Shown here one piece after another: positions 1 to 5,440 of a stretch of DNA of 7,777 nt. Position 1 is the first letter of the stretch, and each line of letters begins with the position of its first letter. The notes beneath the pieces were generated by a model. The model saw nothing but the letters and a program-made list of their open reading frames with translations, was not told where the DNA came from and searched no databases. This DNA is from Moorella sp. UBA4076 (GTDB taxonomy: Bacteria; Bacillota; DSM-521; Neomoorellales; Neomoorellaceae): NCBI GenBank assembly GCA_002383405.1, contig DFYS01000012.1:5667-13443 (forward strand), written 5' to 3'. The translations under genes and the position numbers were made by a program.

Positions 1-49
1 GGGAACCTGCTTCACCCCAGGTACAGTAACGCAGGCGGAACGCTATTTT
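1..49 (+). repeat. Interspersed structured repeat, copy A (3' end only, cut by the window edge)
   Basis: The window opens on the 3' arm of the closing helix of the repeat seen complete at 5125-5345 and 6766-6980. Bases 1-18 are identical to the 3' arm of copy B (5290-5307). Next come GGTACAGTA, a tiny CGC-AG-GCG hairpin (about 30-37), and the shared tail AACGCTATTTT (39-49). The 5' part lies outside the window. This copy is closer to copy B than to copy C. Unlike copy C, it ends about 170 bases before the next gene (rpsO), and a separate promoter lies in between, so it is probably not part of the main rpsO transcript. Confidence 0.85.
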
Positions 50-69
50 CAAGGTAGTTCCCTAAAGCA

Positions 70-92
70 GGCCCCGCGGAAAAAACGGGGCC
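70..92 (+). other. GC-rich stem-loop upstream of the rpsO promoter
   Basis: GGCCCCG (70-76) pairs perfectly with CGGGGCC (86-92) around an A-rich 9-base loop. No T-run follows on either strand, so it is not a convincing intrinsic terminator. It lies between repeat copy A and the rpsO promoter. Its function is unknown; it could stabilise the 3' end of an upstream transcript. Confidence 0.35.
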
Positions 93-100
93 CAGAACAG

Positions 101-129
101 TTGCGTTTAGATGACAACTGGCCTATAAT
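101..129 (+). promoter_or_regulatory. Probable sigma-A-type promoter of rpsO
   Basis: TTGCGT (101-106) and a perfect TATAAT (124-129) are separated by exactly 17 bases, the optimal spacing for the housekeeping sigma factor. Transcription would start near 136, giving a leader of about 85 bases ahead of the rpsO start codon. It is the best-matching promoter in the window. Function is inferred from the match and the position. Confidence 0.75.
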
Positions 130-140
130 AGAGTTAATGA

Positions 141-200
141 ACCCGAGGCGAGGATCAGCGAAGCTCCGACGCTTTTCTTGGCCGGTTGGGGATTTTAGCG
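141..200 (+). promoter_or_regulatory. rpsO leader, candidate S15 autoregulatory structure
   Basis: The leader can fold into nested helices: CCGAG (143-147) with CTTGG (177-181), GCG (148-150) with CGC (170-172), and an inner AGC-GAA-GCT hairpin (156-164). Ribosomal protein S15 is known to bind its own mRNA leader in several bacteria, including a junction-type leader in Geobacillus. A folded leader between a strong promoter and the ribosome binding site is therefore plausible as a feedback site. The helices are short and I have no aligned homologue, so the regulatory role is inference. Confidence 0.35.
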
Positions 201-219
201 AAAAAAGGAGGTGACGTTG

Positions 220-489
220 ATGGCCCTGGATGTTACCCAAAAGCGGGAGATTATCAACCGCTACCAGCACCACGAAAATGATACCGGTTCACCGGAAGTC
301 CAGATTGCCATCCTGACGGAACGCATCAACCACCTGACGGAGCACCTCAAGGTGCACCACAAGGATCATCACTCGCGCCGCGGTTTGCTCAAAATGGTCG
401 GTCAGCGCCGTGGTTTACTTAACTACCTGCGCGATAACGATATTGAGCGTTACCGGCAAATTATTGATGCCCTGGGTTTAAGGCGTTAG
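220..489 (+). CDS. rpsO: Small ribosomal subunit protein uS15
   Basis: This 89-residue protein is full length for bacterial S15. It binds the central domain of 16S rRNA early in 30S assembly and contacts 23S rRNA in an intersubunit bridge. Recognisable family segments are the N-terminal VTQKREIINRY, the TGSPEVQIAILTERI helix, the HHKDHHSRRGL loop that contacts 16S rRNA, and the QRRGLLNYLR...RYRQII end. I chose ATG 220 because it gives the standard MALD-type N-terminus and lies 8 bases after the strong AAGGAGG site (205-211). In-frame GTG 211 and TTG 217 are possible but overlap or crowd that site. A promoter at 101-129 and a terminator at 499-526 suggest that it can be transcribed alone. The neighbour downstream is pnp, the usual partner of rpsO in bacteria. 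Confidence 0.97.
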   Translation: MALDVTQKREIINRYQHHENDTGSPEVQIAILTERINHLTEHLKVHHKDHHSRRGLLKMVGQRRGLLNYLRDNDIERYRQIIDALGLRR

Positions 490-498
490 GTTTCCTGA

Positions 499-526
499 GG
501 GGGAGCGGTCAGCCGCTCCCCTTTTT
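499..526 (+). terminator. Intrinsic terminator after rpsO
   Basis: GGGGAGCGG (500-508) pairs perfectly with CCGCTCCCC (513-521) around a TCAG tetraloop and is followed directly by a T-run (522-526). The hairpin begins about 10 bases after the rpsO stop codon. It is a textbook rho-independent terminator and should reduce read-through into pnp. Confidence 0.92.
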
Positions 527-529
527 AAT

Positions 530-670
530 GAGTTTTTGTTACTACTCAGGCCACAGGCCGTATGGGTGCTGTCTACCGTGAGTATAGCGAACCCTGCCGG
601 CCCTCATATGAGCCCGCGGGCTATTGCACTCAGGCTTACCGTCTAGCAGGCTGAGTAGTTACGAGTTTTT
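530..670. mobile_element. MITE-like element (538-662) with 8-bp target duplication
   Basis: A 125-bp segment (538-662) is bounded by imperfect terminal inverted repeats: GTTACTACTCAG at the left and, read inward from the right, GTAACTACTCAG, with one mismatch in 12. The 8-bp direct repeat GAGTTTTT lies exactly outside both ends (530-537 and 663-670). This is the signature of transposition with target-site duplication. There is no open reading frame long enough for a transposase, so it would be non-autonomous. The right end starting GTAA plus an 8-bp duplication resembles what is known of IS66-family elements, but the family assignment is inference. The interior contains further palindromes: CTCATATGAG (603-612), GCCCGCGGGC (612-621) and a bulged 10-bp helix (579-588 with 620-632). 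It sits between the rpsO terminator and pnp. Confidence 0.75.
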
Positions 671-756
671 AATCGTATTTTAGGTGACACTGGAAGGAAA
701 TACTATAACAAATGTCGAATGAATTAAAGTTTACAATAGGTGATTAAGGAGGCTGT

Positions 757-3003
757 TTGAAACTGATGCAAGGGGTATTACGCAAGACTCTGACCATTGC
801 CGGCCGTGACCTGACCCTGGAGACCGGCCGGCTGGCGCGCCAGGCCGGCGGGGCTGTTCTGGTTACCTACGGCGGCACTATGGTCCTGGTGGCCGCCACG
901 GCTGCGGCCACACCGCGGGAGGGAATCGATTTTTTCCCGCTGACGGTTGATTATGAGGAAAGGCTGTATGCGGCCGGCAAAATACCGGGTGGATTTATCA
1001 AACGCGAAGGCCGTCCCAGCGAGAAGGCCATCCTTTCCGCCCGGTTGATCGACCGGCCGATCCGGCCCCTGTTTCCCAAGTATTACCGTAATGACGTCCA
1101 TGTCGTGGCTACCGTGATGTCGGTGGATCAGGATTGCCCGCCCAATATCGTCGCTATTATCGGCGCTGCGGCCGCCCTTAGCATTTCCGCCATCCCCTTT
1201 GCCGGTCCCATTGGTGCGGTAAGCGTCGGGTTAATAGATAACCGGCCGGTCATCAACCCGACCCTGGACGAAGATGAAAAGAGTTCCCTGAATCTTACCG
1301 TAGCCGGTACGGATGCTGCGATCATGATGGTAGAGGCGGGAGCGAAAGAAGTACCCGAGGACCTGATGCTGGAATGCATTATGCAGGGTCATGATGAGAT
1401 TAAGCGCATTGTCGCTTTTATGAACGATTTTCGCGCCGAAGCCTTGCGTATGGGCCTGGCGCGCGAGAAACAGGAAGTAGCCGGACCGCATCTGGAACCG
1501 GAAATGGCCGCCCGCGTGCGGGAAATAGCGACCGCGCGCTTGCAGGAAGCCATTGACACCAGCCGGGAGCAAAGGCTGATCAAGCAGCAAAGGGAGCAGC
1601 TGCTGGACGCCTGCCGCGAGGAAATCAAGGCCATGATCCTGGCCGGCCAGGATGAGATACTGGCCGCGCATCCGGAAGCACCTTCTCTGGTCAATGATTT
1701 GCTCACCAAAATTGAGAAGGAGATCGTGCGCCGGATGATCCTGAATGAAGGGCTCAGGATAGACGGGCGCACGACCGAAGCGGTCCGGCCCATTACCTGC
1801 GAAGTGGGAGTGTTGAGCCGCACCCACGGCTCAGGTTTGTTTACCCGTGGCGAAACCCAGGTGTTGACAGTGACCACCCTGGGCCCGATCAGCGACGAGC
1901 AAATCCTGGATGATCTGGGCGTGGACGAATCGAAGCGCTATATGCATCACTATAACTTCCCTCCCTACAGCGTCGGCGAGGCCCGACCCATTCGCGGCCC
2001 CGGGCGGCGGGAGATTGGCCACGGCGCCCTGGCCGAACGCGCCCTGGAACCGATGATCCCGCCGGAAAAGGAATTCCCCTATGCCATCCGCCTGGTTTCG
2101 GAGGTGCTGGGTTCCAACGGCTCGACTTCGATGGGCAGCGTCTGTGGCAGCACCCTGTCCCTGATGGACGCCGGTGTACCTATTAAAGAACCGGTAGCCG
2201 GGGTGGCCATGGGTCTGGTTAAGGAAGAGGACCGGGTTGCTGTTTTGACCGATATCCAGGGTGTTGAAGACGCCCTGGGCGATATGGATTTCAAAGTCGC
2301 CGGCACCAGAAACGGTATTACTGCTTTGCAGATGGATATTAAAATTGCCGGCATCGACCGGGCGATCTTAGAACGGGCGCTGGCCCAGGCGCGGCAGGGA
2401 CGCCTGTTTATCCTGGACAAGATCCTGGCCGCCATCCCGGCGCCGCGGCCGGAGCTGTCACCTTTTGCCCCCCGGATCATAACCATGACTGTTGATCCGG
2501 ATCGCATCCGGGATATCATCGGCCCGGGCGGGAAGATAATCAAAAAGATTATTGAAGAGACGGGCGTCGAGATTGACGTCGAAGACGACGGCCGCGTATT
2601 TATTGCCTCTACCGACGCAGCCAAAGGGGAGCAGGCGGAGGCGATTATCAACGCCCTCACCCGCGATGTGGAAACAGGTAAGGTATATAACGGCAAAGTG
2701 ACCAGGGTGATGGATTTCGGCGCCTTTGTGGAAGTGATCCCCGGCGTCCTGGGTATGCCCGGCAAAGAGGGCCTGGTCCACATCTCCCAGCTGGCTAACG
2801 AACGGGTGGCAAAGGTGGAAGATGTAGTCCGGGAGGGGGACCACATCCTGGTGAAGGCCATCGGCTTTGATCCCCAGGGCCGGCTGAAACTCTCGCGCAA
2901 AGAGGCGCTGCAACAACCAGGAAGTGAAGCGCCGGACCGTCCTGGCCGCCGTCCGGGCCGGGAGGGCGGTCAACGCGCTGCCGGTAACCGCCGCCCGCGC
3001 TAA
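757..3003 (+). CDS. pnp: Polyribonucleotide nucleotidyltransferase (PNPase)
   Basis: PNPase degrades RNA 3' to 5' by phosphorolysis, releasing nucleoside diphosphates, as a homotrimer in the cytoplasm. Domains in order: first RNase PH-like core (about residues 10-145), an alpha-helical linker (about 245-325), the catalytic second RNase PH core (about 328-550) with TRGETQVL (363-370), SNGSTSMGSVCG (453-464) and the metal-binding aspartates in TDIQGVEDALGDMD (about 498-511), a KH domain with IIGPGGKIIKKI (587-598), and an S1 domain starting near GKVYNGKVTRVMDFGAF (641-657). The C-terminus is a short Arg/Gly/Pro-rich tail (about 720-748). All key elements are present. TTG 757 lies 4 bases after AAGGAGG (746-752). 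In-frame ATG 766 lies 13 bases after it and gives a natural MQGV N-terminus, so the true start is one of these two. Length is normal for the family. Confidence 0.97.
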   Translation: MKLMQGVLRKTLTIAGRDLTLETGRLARQAGGAVLVTYGGTMVLVAATAAATPREGIDFFPLTVDYEERLYAAGKIPGGFIKREGRPSEKAILSARLIDRPIRPLFPKYYRNDVHVVATVMSVDQDCPPNIVAIIGAAAALSISAIPFAGPIGAVSVGLIDNRPVINPTLDEDEKSSLNLTVAGTDAAIMMVEAGAKEVPEDLMLECIMQGHDEIKRIVAFMNDFRAEALRMGLAREKQEVAGPHLEPEMAARVREIATARLQEAIDTSREQRLIKQQREQLLDACREEIKAMILAGQDEILAAHPEAPSLVNDLLTKIEKEIVRRMILNEGLRIDGRTTEAVRPITCEVGVLSRTHGSGLFTRGETQVLTVTTLGPISDEQILDDLGVDESKRYMHHYNFPPYSVGEARPIRGPGRREIGHGALAERALEPMIPPEKEFPYAIRLVSEVLGSNGSTSMGSVCGSTLSLMDAGVPIKEPVAGVAMGLVKEEDRVAVLTDIQGVEDALGDMDFKVAGTRNGITALQMDIKIAGIDRAILERALAQARQGRLFILDKILAAIPAPRPELSPFAPRIITMTVDPDRIRDIIGPGGKIIKKIIEETGVEIDVEDDGRVFIASTDAAKGEQAEAIINALTRDVETGKVYNGKVTRVMDFGAFVEVIPGVLGMPGKEGLVHISQLANERVAKVEDVVREGDHILVKAIGFDPQGRLKLSRKEALQQPGSEAPDRPGRRPGREGGQRAAGNRRPR

Positions 3004-3087
3004 CAGCCCTTCTGATTGGGGACCTCTGTGGCGAAGATCGTTTGCATTTGGGAGTATGCTTGCTCCTAACAGCCCTTCTGATAGGGG
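3000..3087. repeat. 22-nt direct repeat pair spanning the pnp stop codon
   Basis: CTAACAGCCCTTCTGAT (3000-3016) recurs exactly at 3066-3082. With the following base plus GGGG, the match is 22 bases with one mismatch (3000-3021 and 3066-3087), offset by 66 bp. The first copy contains the TAA stop of pnp. The second copy can form a small CCCT...AGGG hairpin, which is weaker in the first. The 44-base stretch between them is not repeated. The origin is unknown; a local duplication or an element footprint are possibilities. Confidence 0.8.
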
Positions 3088-3102
3088 TTCTCCGGGCATA
3101 TA

Positions 3103-3139
3103 CATTGATCAGTACTCCATAAAGGTGGTGCGATCAATG
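3103..3139 (+). promoter_or_regulatory. Inverted repeat enclosing the ribosome binding site and start codon of ylxY
   Basis: CATTGATC (3103-3110) is the exact reverse complement of GATCAATG (3132-3139). The right arm ends in the ATG start codon of the deacetylase gene, and the 21-base loop carries its AAAGGTGG ribosome binding site (3121-3128). In RNA this would place the start codon in a helix. In DNA it could be an operator for a dimeric regulator. Both readings are inference. Confidence 0.5.
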
Positions 3140-3853
3140 TTTGTGTTCTATTACCGGCGGCAATGGTTGCGACGGCTGGGGGCTATCCTGGCCGCGGCGA
3201 TGCTCCTCGCCGCTGGCTGGGTGGCCTGGCGCCTGGCGACGGGAGGAGCGGTGCCGGCCATGAAGACCCAGCCCATTTACCAGGGTGACCCGGGCCGCAA
3301 GGCCGTGGCGCTTACCTTTACCGTAGACTGGGGAGAGGAGCACCTGCCGGCCATTTTGACAGCCCTGAAGCAGGCCGGGGCGCAGGCCACCTTTTTCCCT
3401 ACCGGCCAGTGGGCCAGCAGGCACCCGGACCTGGCACGGCAGATGCTGGCCGATGGCCACGAGATCGGCAACCACGGCCAGAGTCATTCCCACCCCGATA
3501 ATTTAAGCCGCGAAGAGAACCGCCGTGATATCCAGGCTGGCGAGGCCACCCTGGTCGGGATTACCGGTAAAAAACCGACCCTTTACTCGCCGCCCTACGG
3601 CGAGAGCAAACCCCAGGTAGTGGCCGCCGCCGGGGACCTTGGTTATAAATTCATCATGTGGACCATCAACACCGGGGATTACCTGCCCAACACGCAGCCG
3701 GATGATATCCTGGCCACGGTAATCCCCAAATGCCAGAACGGCGCCATCGTCCTGCTGCACCCCACGCAACAGACCACTAAAGCCATGCCGGAGCTTTTAA
3801 AACAACTTAAAGCACGGGGCTACGCCCTGATAACCGCCTCGGAGATTCTTTGA
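3137..3853 (+). CDS. ylxY: Membrane-anchored polysaccharide deacetylase family protein, YlxY-like
   Basis: This 238-residue protein has a basic N-terminus and one hydrophobic segment (about residues 13-31), so it is probably a signal-anchored protein facing outside. The rest is a NodB-type carbohydrate esterase domain of the kind that deacetylates peptidoglycan or chitin-like sugars. Visible motifs are ALTFTVDWGEE (58-68, in place of the usual TFDDG, with D64 retained), NHGQSHSH (112-119, giving the HxxxH metal site), SPPYGE (151-156, where the usual Arg before PPYG is Ser) and IVLLHP (204-209). The altered first and third motifs are typical of the sporulation branch, and activity is uncertain. 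Its place directly after pnp matches B. subtilis ylxY, which supports the name. ATG 3137 was chosen because it has AAAGGTGG 8 bases upstream and precedes the membrane segment. An upstream extension would overlap pnp. Confidence 0.85.
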   Translation: MFVFYYRRQWLRRLGAILAAAMLLAAGWVAWRLATGGAVPAMKTQPIYQGDPGRKAVALTFTVDWGEEHLPAILTALKQAGAQATFFPTGQWASRHPDLARQMLADGHEIGNHGQSHSHPDNLSREENRRDIQAGEATLVGITGKKPTLYSPPYGESKPQVVAAAGDLGYKFIMWTINTGDYLPNTQPDDILATVIPKCQNGAIVLLHPTQQTTKAMPELLKQLKARGYALITASEIL

Positions 3854-3879
3854 GCAGACGCCCATGCCGCCGGCGCGGC

Positions 3880-3920
3880 ACCAGCTCTCCCGCCTCCAAC
3901 CTCCCACTTCCCACATCTCA
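3880..3920 (+). other. C-rich, G-poor tract after ylxY
   Basis: This stretch is almost entirely C, T and A, with clustered CTCCC/CTCCA units and nearly no G. No intrinsic terminator hairpin with a T-run is visible between ylxY and the next gene. C-rich, G-poor, unstructured RNA is the known preference of Rho loading sites, so Rho-dependent termination here is possible but unproven. Confidence 0.25.
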
Positions 3921-3949
3921 TAATAAGGCCGGCCTTCCCGGGATATAAT
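3921..3949 (+). promoter_or_regulatory. Possible promoter of the dacF-like gene
   Basis: A perfect TATAAT (3944-3949) lies 37 bases before the GTG start. The hexamer 17 bases upstream (TAATAA, 3921-3926) is a poor -35 match. The spacer contains a perfect 12-bp palindrome, AAGGCCGGCCTT (3925-3936), that could be an operator. Only the -10 box is convincing. Regulation by a sporulation sigma factor cannot be read from the sequence. Confidence 0.35.
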
Positions 3950-3986
3950 AACCTCTGTTCAAGAATCTCCCCGGGGAGGAAGCTCT

Positions 3987-5069
3987 GTGCGGAGGCCAGC
4001 CTGTTTTTTACTGGTGGTCATTGCCTGCCTGTCCTGGCCGGGACAGGCGCGGGCGGCCGCTGAACCAGATCTTACGGCAACGGCAGCAGTCCTGATGGAG
4101 GCGGGGACCGGGCAGCTGCTCTATGACCGCCGCGCCGGCGCCGAGCTGCCGCCGGCCAGTACCACGAAAGTCCTGACGGCTATCCTGGCCCTGGAGCTGG
4201 GCCGGCTGGATGCCCCGGTCAAGGTGAGCAGGTATGCCGCCGCCACTCCGGGAGCAAGTATCTACCTGCAGACAGGCGAGGTATTGCCCCTGATAGACCT
4301 GGTCAAGGGGGCGTTGATCAATTCCGGCAATGATGCTGCAGTAGCCATAGCCGAAAGCCTGGCCGGCACGGAAGCGGATTTCGCATGGTTGATGAACCGC
4401 AAAGCCCGGCAGCTGGGCGCCTATCACACCCATTTTGTCAACCCCAACGGCCTGCCCGCACCGGGTCACTATACCACCGCCCGGGACCTGGCGCTGATGG
4501 CGCGCTATGGCCTGGGCAATTCGCTTTTCCGCCGCCTGGTAGCTACCGTTAGCGACCAGATACCGGCGCCGGACGGGTGGCGCTACCTGTACAATACCAA
4601 CCGCCTGCTGGGTACCTACCCCGGTGCCGACGGGGTCAAGACCGGGACTACCGACGCCGCCGGCCAGTGCCTGGTGGCCTCGGCCACCCGGCAGGGACGC
4701 CAGCTCATCGCCGTAGTGCTGGGGAGCTGCGATCGTTACGCCGACACCCGTGCCCTCCTGGATTACGGCTTTAACAGCCTTTATGCTGAAGCCGCCGCAG
4801 CTGGCGAGCCCGTGGCGCAGGTCTATGTTAAAAACGGGGTAACAACCAGCGTTGCGGTAACGCCGGCAATGACGGTCGGATATACCGTTACCATGGCCAA
4901 GGCCGCGTTGTTGGAGAAACGCATCCTCCTGCCCGCTTATGTTAAAGCACCCGTACACCGGGGTGACGAACTGGGCCGGGTACAGATTTTATTCCAGGGA
5001 CAGGAAGTAGCAAGTACCGCTCTGGTGGCCGCCCGCGATGTCGCCGCCCGGCCGATATTTAAAAGGTAG
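3987..5069 (+). CDS. dacF: D-alanyl-D-alanine carboxypeptidase (penicillin-binding protein, S11 family)
   Basis: This 360-residue low-molecular-weight penicillin-binding protein removes the terminal D-Ala from peptidoglycan stem peptides outside the cell, trimming possible cross-links. The N-terminus is a signal peptide (about residues 1-24, likely cleavage after ARA). VIAC at 11-14 weakly resembles a lipobox, but a normal signal peptidase site fits better. The active-site triad of motifs is complete: STTK (58-61, nucleophile S58), SGN (113-115) and KTG (218-220). A C-terminal beta-rich domain follows (about 265-355). No clear C-terminal amphipathic anchor is visible. GTG 3987 lies 7 bases after GGGGAGG (3973-3979). 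The family is secure. The symbol dacF (the spore-associated member) rests on its place beside sporulation-type genes; dacA or dacB would be equally possible. Confidence 0.9.
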   Translation: MRRPACFLLVVIACLSWPGQARAAAEPDLTATAAVLMEAGTGQLLYDRRAGAELPPASTTKVLTAILALELGRLDAPVKVSRYAAATPGASIYLQTGEVLPLIDLVKGALINSGNDAAVAIAESLAGTEADFAWLMNRKARQLGAYHTHFVNPNGLPAPGHYTTARDLALMARYGLGNSLFRRLVATVSDQIPAPDGWRYLYNTNRLLGTYPGADGVKTGTTDAAGQCLVASATRQGRQLIAVVLGSCDRYADTRALLDYGFNSLYAEAAAAGEPVAQVYVKNGVTTSVAVTPAMTVGYTVTMAKAALLEKRILLPAYVKAPVHRGDELGRVQILFQGQEVASTALVAARDVAARPIFKR

Positions 5070-5124
5070 ACGCCCATACCACCAGCCGCAACCGGCAGAG
5101 GATGCAAACGGCAGTATTATGTGA

Positions 5125-5345
5125 GGGGTGAAGTAGGTTTCCGGAGGGCGCATCTTAAGCGTAGTTCAAAAGAATGAGGCTGGCTGAGGAACAGCGCGGC
5201 CGCAAGGCTAAAGGCCGGAGGTTTAAGTTTTGGCCGTGCCCGAAGCCAGCCGAGTTCGTACAAGTATAAGGCGAGAAGTGGCGCCTGAAGGGAACCTGCT
5301 TCACCCCCGGTACAGTAGCATCCTGCTTCAGCAGAACGCTATTTT
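5125..5345 (+). repeat. Interspersed structured-RNA-like repeat, copy B (complete)
   Basis: This repeat occupies most of the 371-base gap between the dacF-like gene and ymxG. An 18-bp closing helix pairs 5125-5142 with 5290-5307, including two G-U pairs. Inside are small hairpins (GCGC/GCGT near 5148-5162; GTTC-AAAA-GAAT, 5163-5174), an 8-bp helix GGCTGGCT (5178-5185) with AGCCAGCC (5244-5251), and an 8-bp helix GCGCGGCC (5194-5201) with GGCCGTGC (5232-5239) capped by a variable hairpin. After the closing helix come CTGC-TTCA-GCAG (5323-5334) and the tail AACGCTATTTT (5335-5345). Copy C differs at 1 of 46 bases in the 5' core (5161-5206) and 4 of 75 in the 3' core (5232-5306), mostly at positions that keep pairing. 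No protein is credible here. I see no terminator in 5070-5124 and no clear promoter in 5346-5440. Confidence 0.9.
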
Positions 5346-5440
5346 CGGGGGAGCAGGGGGTTTGCATCACTTATGGTACCGTCGCGGCGCTATGAGTGTC
5401 CCGAAACCGGAACAAAGAAAAAGAGTTAAGGGGGAAGGGA

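Noticed and set aside
70..92. Intrinsic terminator upstream of rpsO
   Set aside because: The stem is good but is not followed by a T-run on either strand.
538..662. tRNA or known riboswitch in the rpsO-pnp gap
   Set aside because: No cloverleaf, no TTCGA arm and no recognisable aptamer core. The terminal inverted repeats with flanking duplication explain the segment better.
684..737. Promoter of pnp (GTGACA at 684, TATAAC at 704, TACAAT at 732)
   Set aside because: The GTGACA-TATAAC spacing is only 14 bases, and TACAAT has no -35 partner at the right distance. The region is AT-rich and may hold a promoter, but I cannot place it.
1231..1827. Long minus-strand open reading frames inside pnp, ylxY and the dacF-like gene
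   Set aside because: They are antisense shadows of GC-rich coding sequence with no protein family features or ribosome binding sites.
3000..3087. Minimal CRISPR array
   Set aside because: There are only two 22-nt units with a 44-base gap, the first overlaps a coding end, and no cas genes or further repeats are visible.
2924..3136. N-terminal extension of the deacetylase back into pnp
   Set aside because: It would overlap pnp, reads through the direct repeat, and would place 71 unconserved residues before the membrane anchor. ATG 3137 has its own ribosome binding site.
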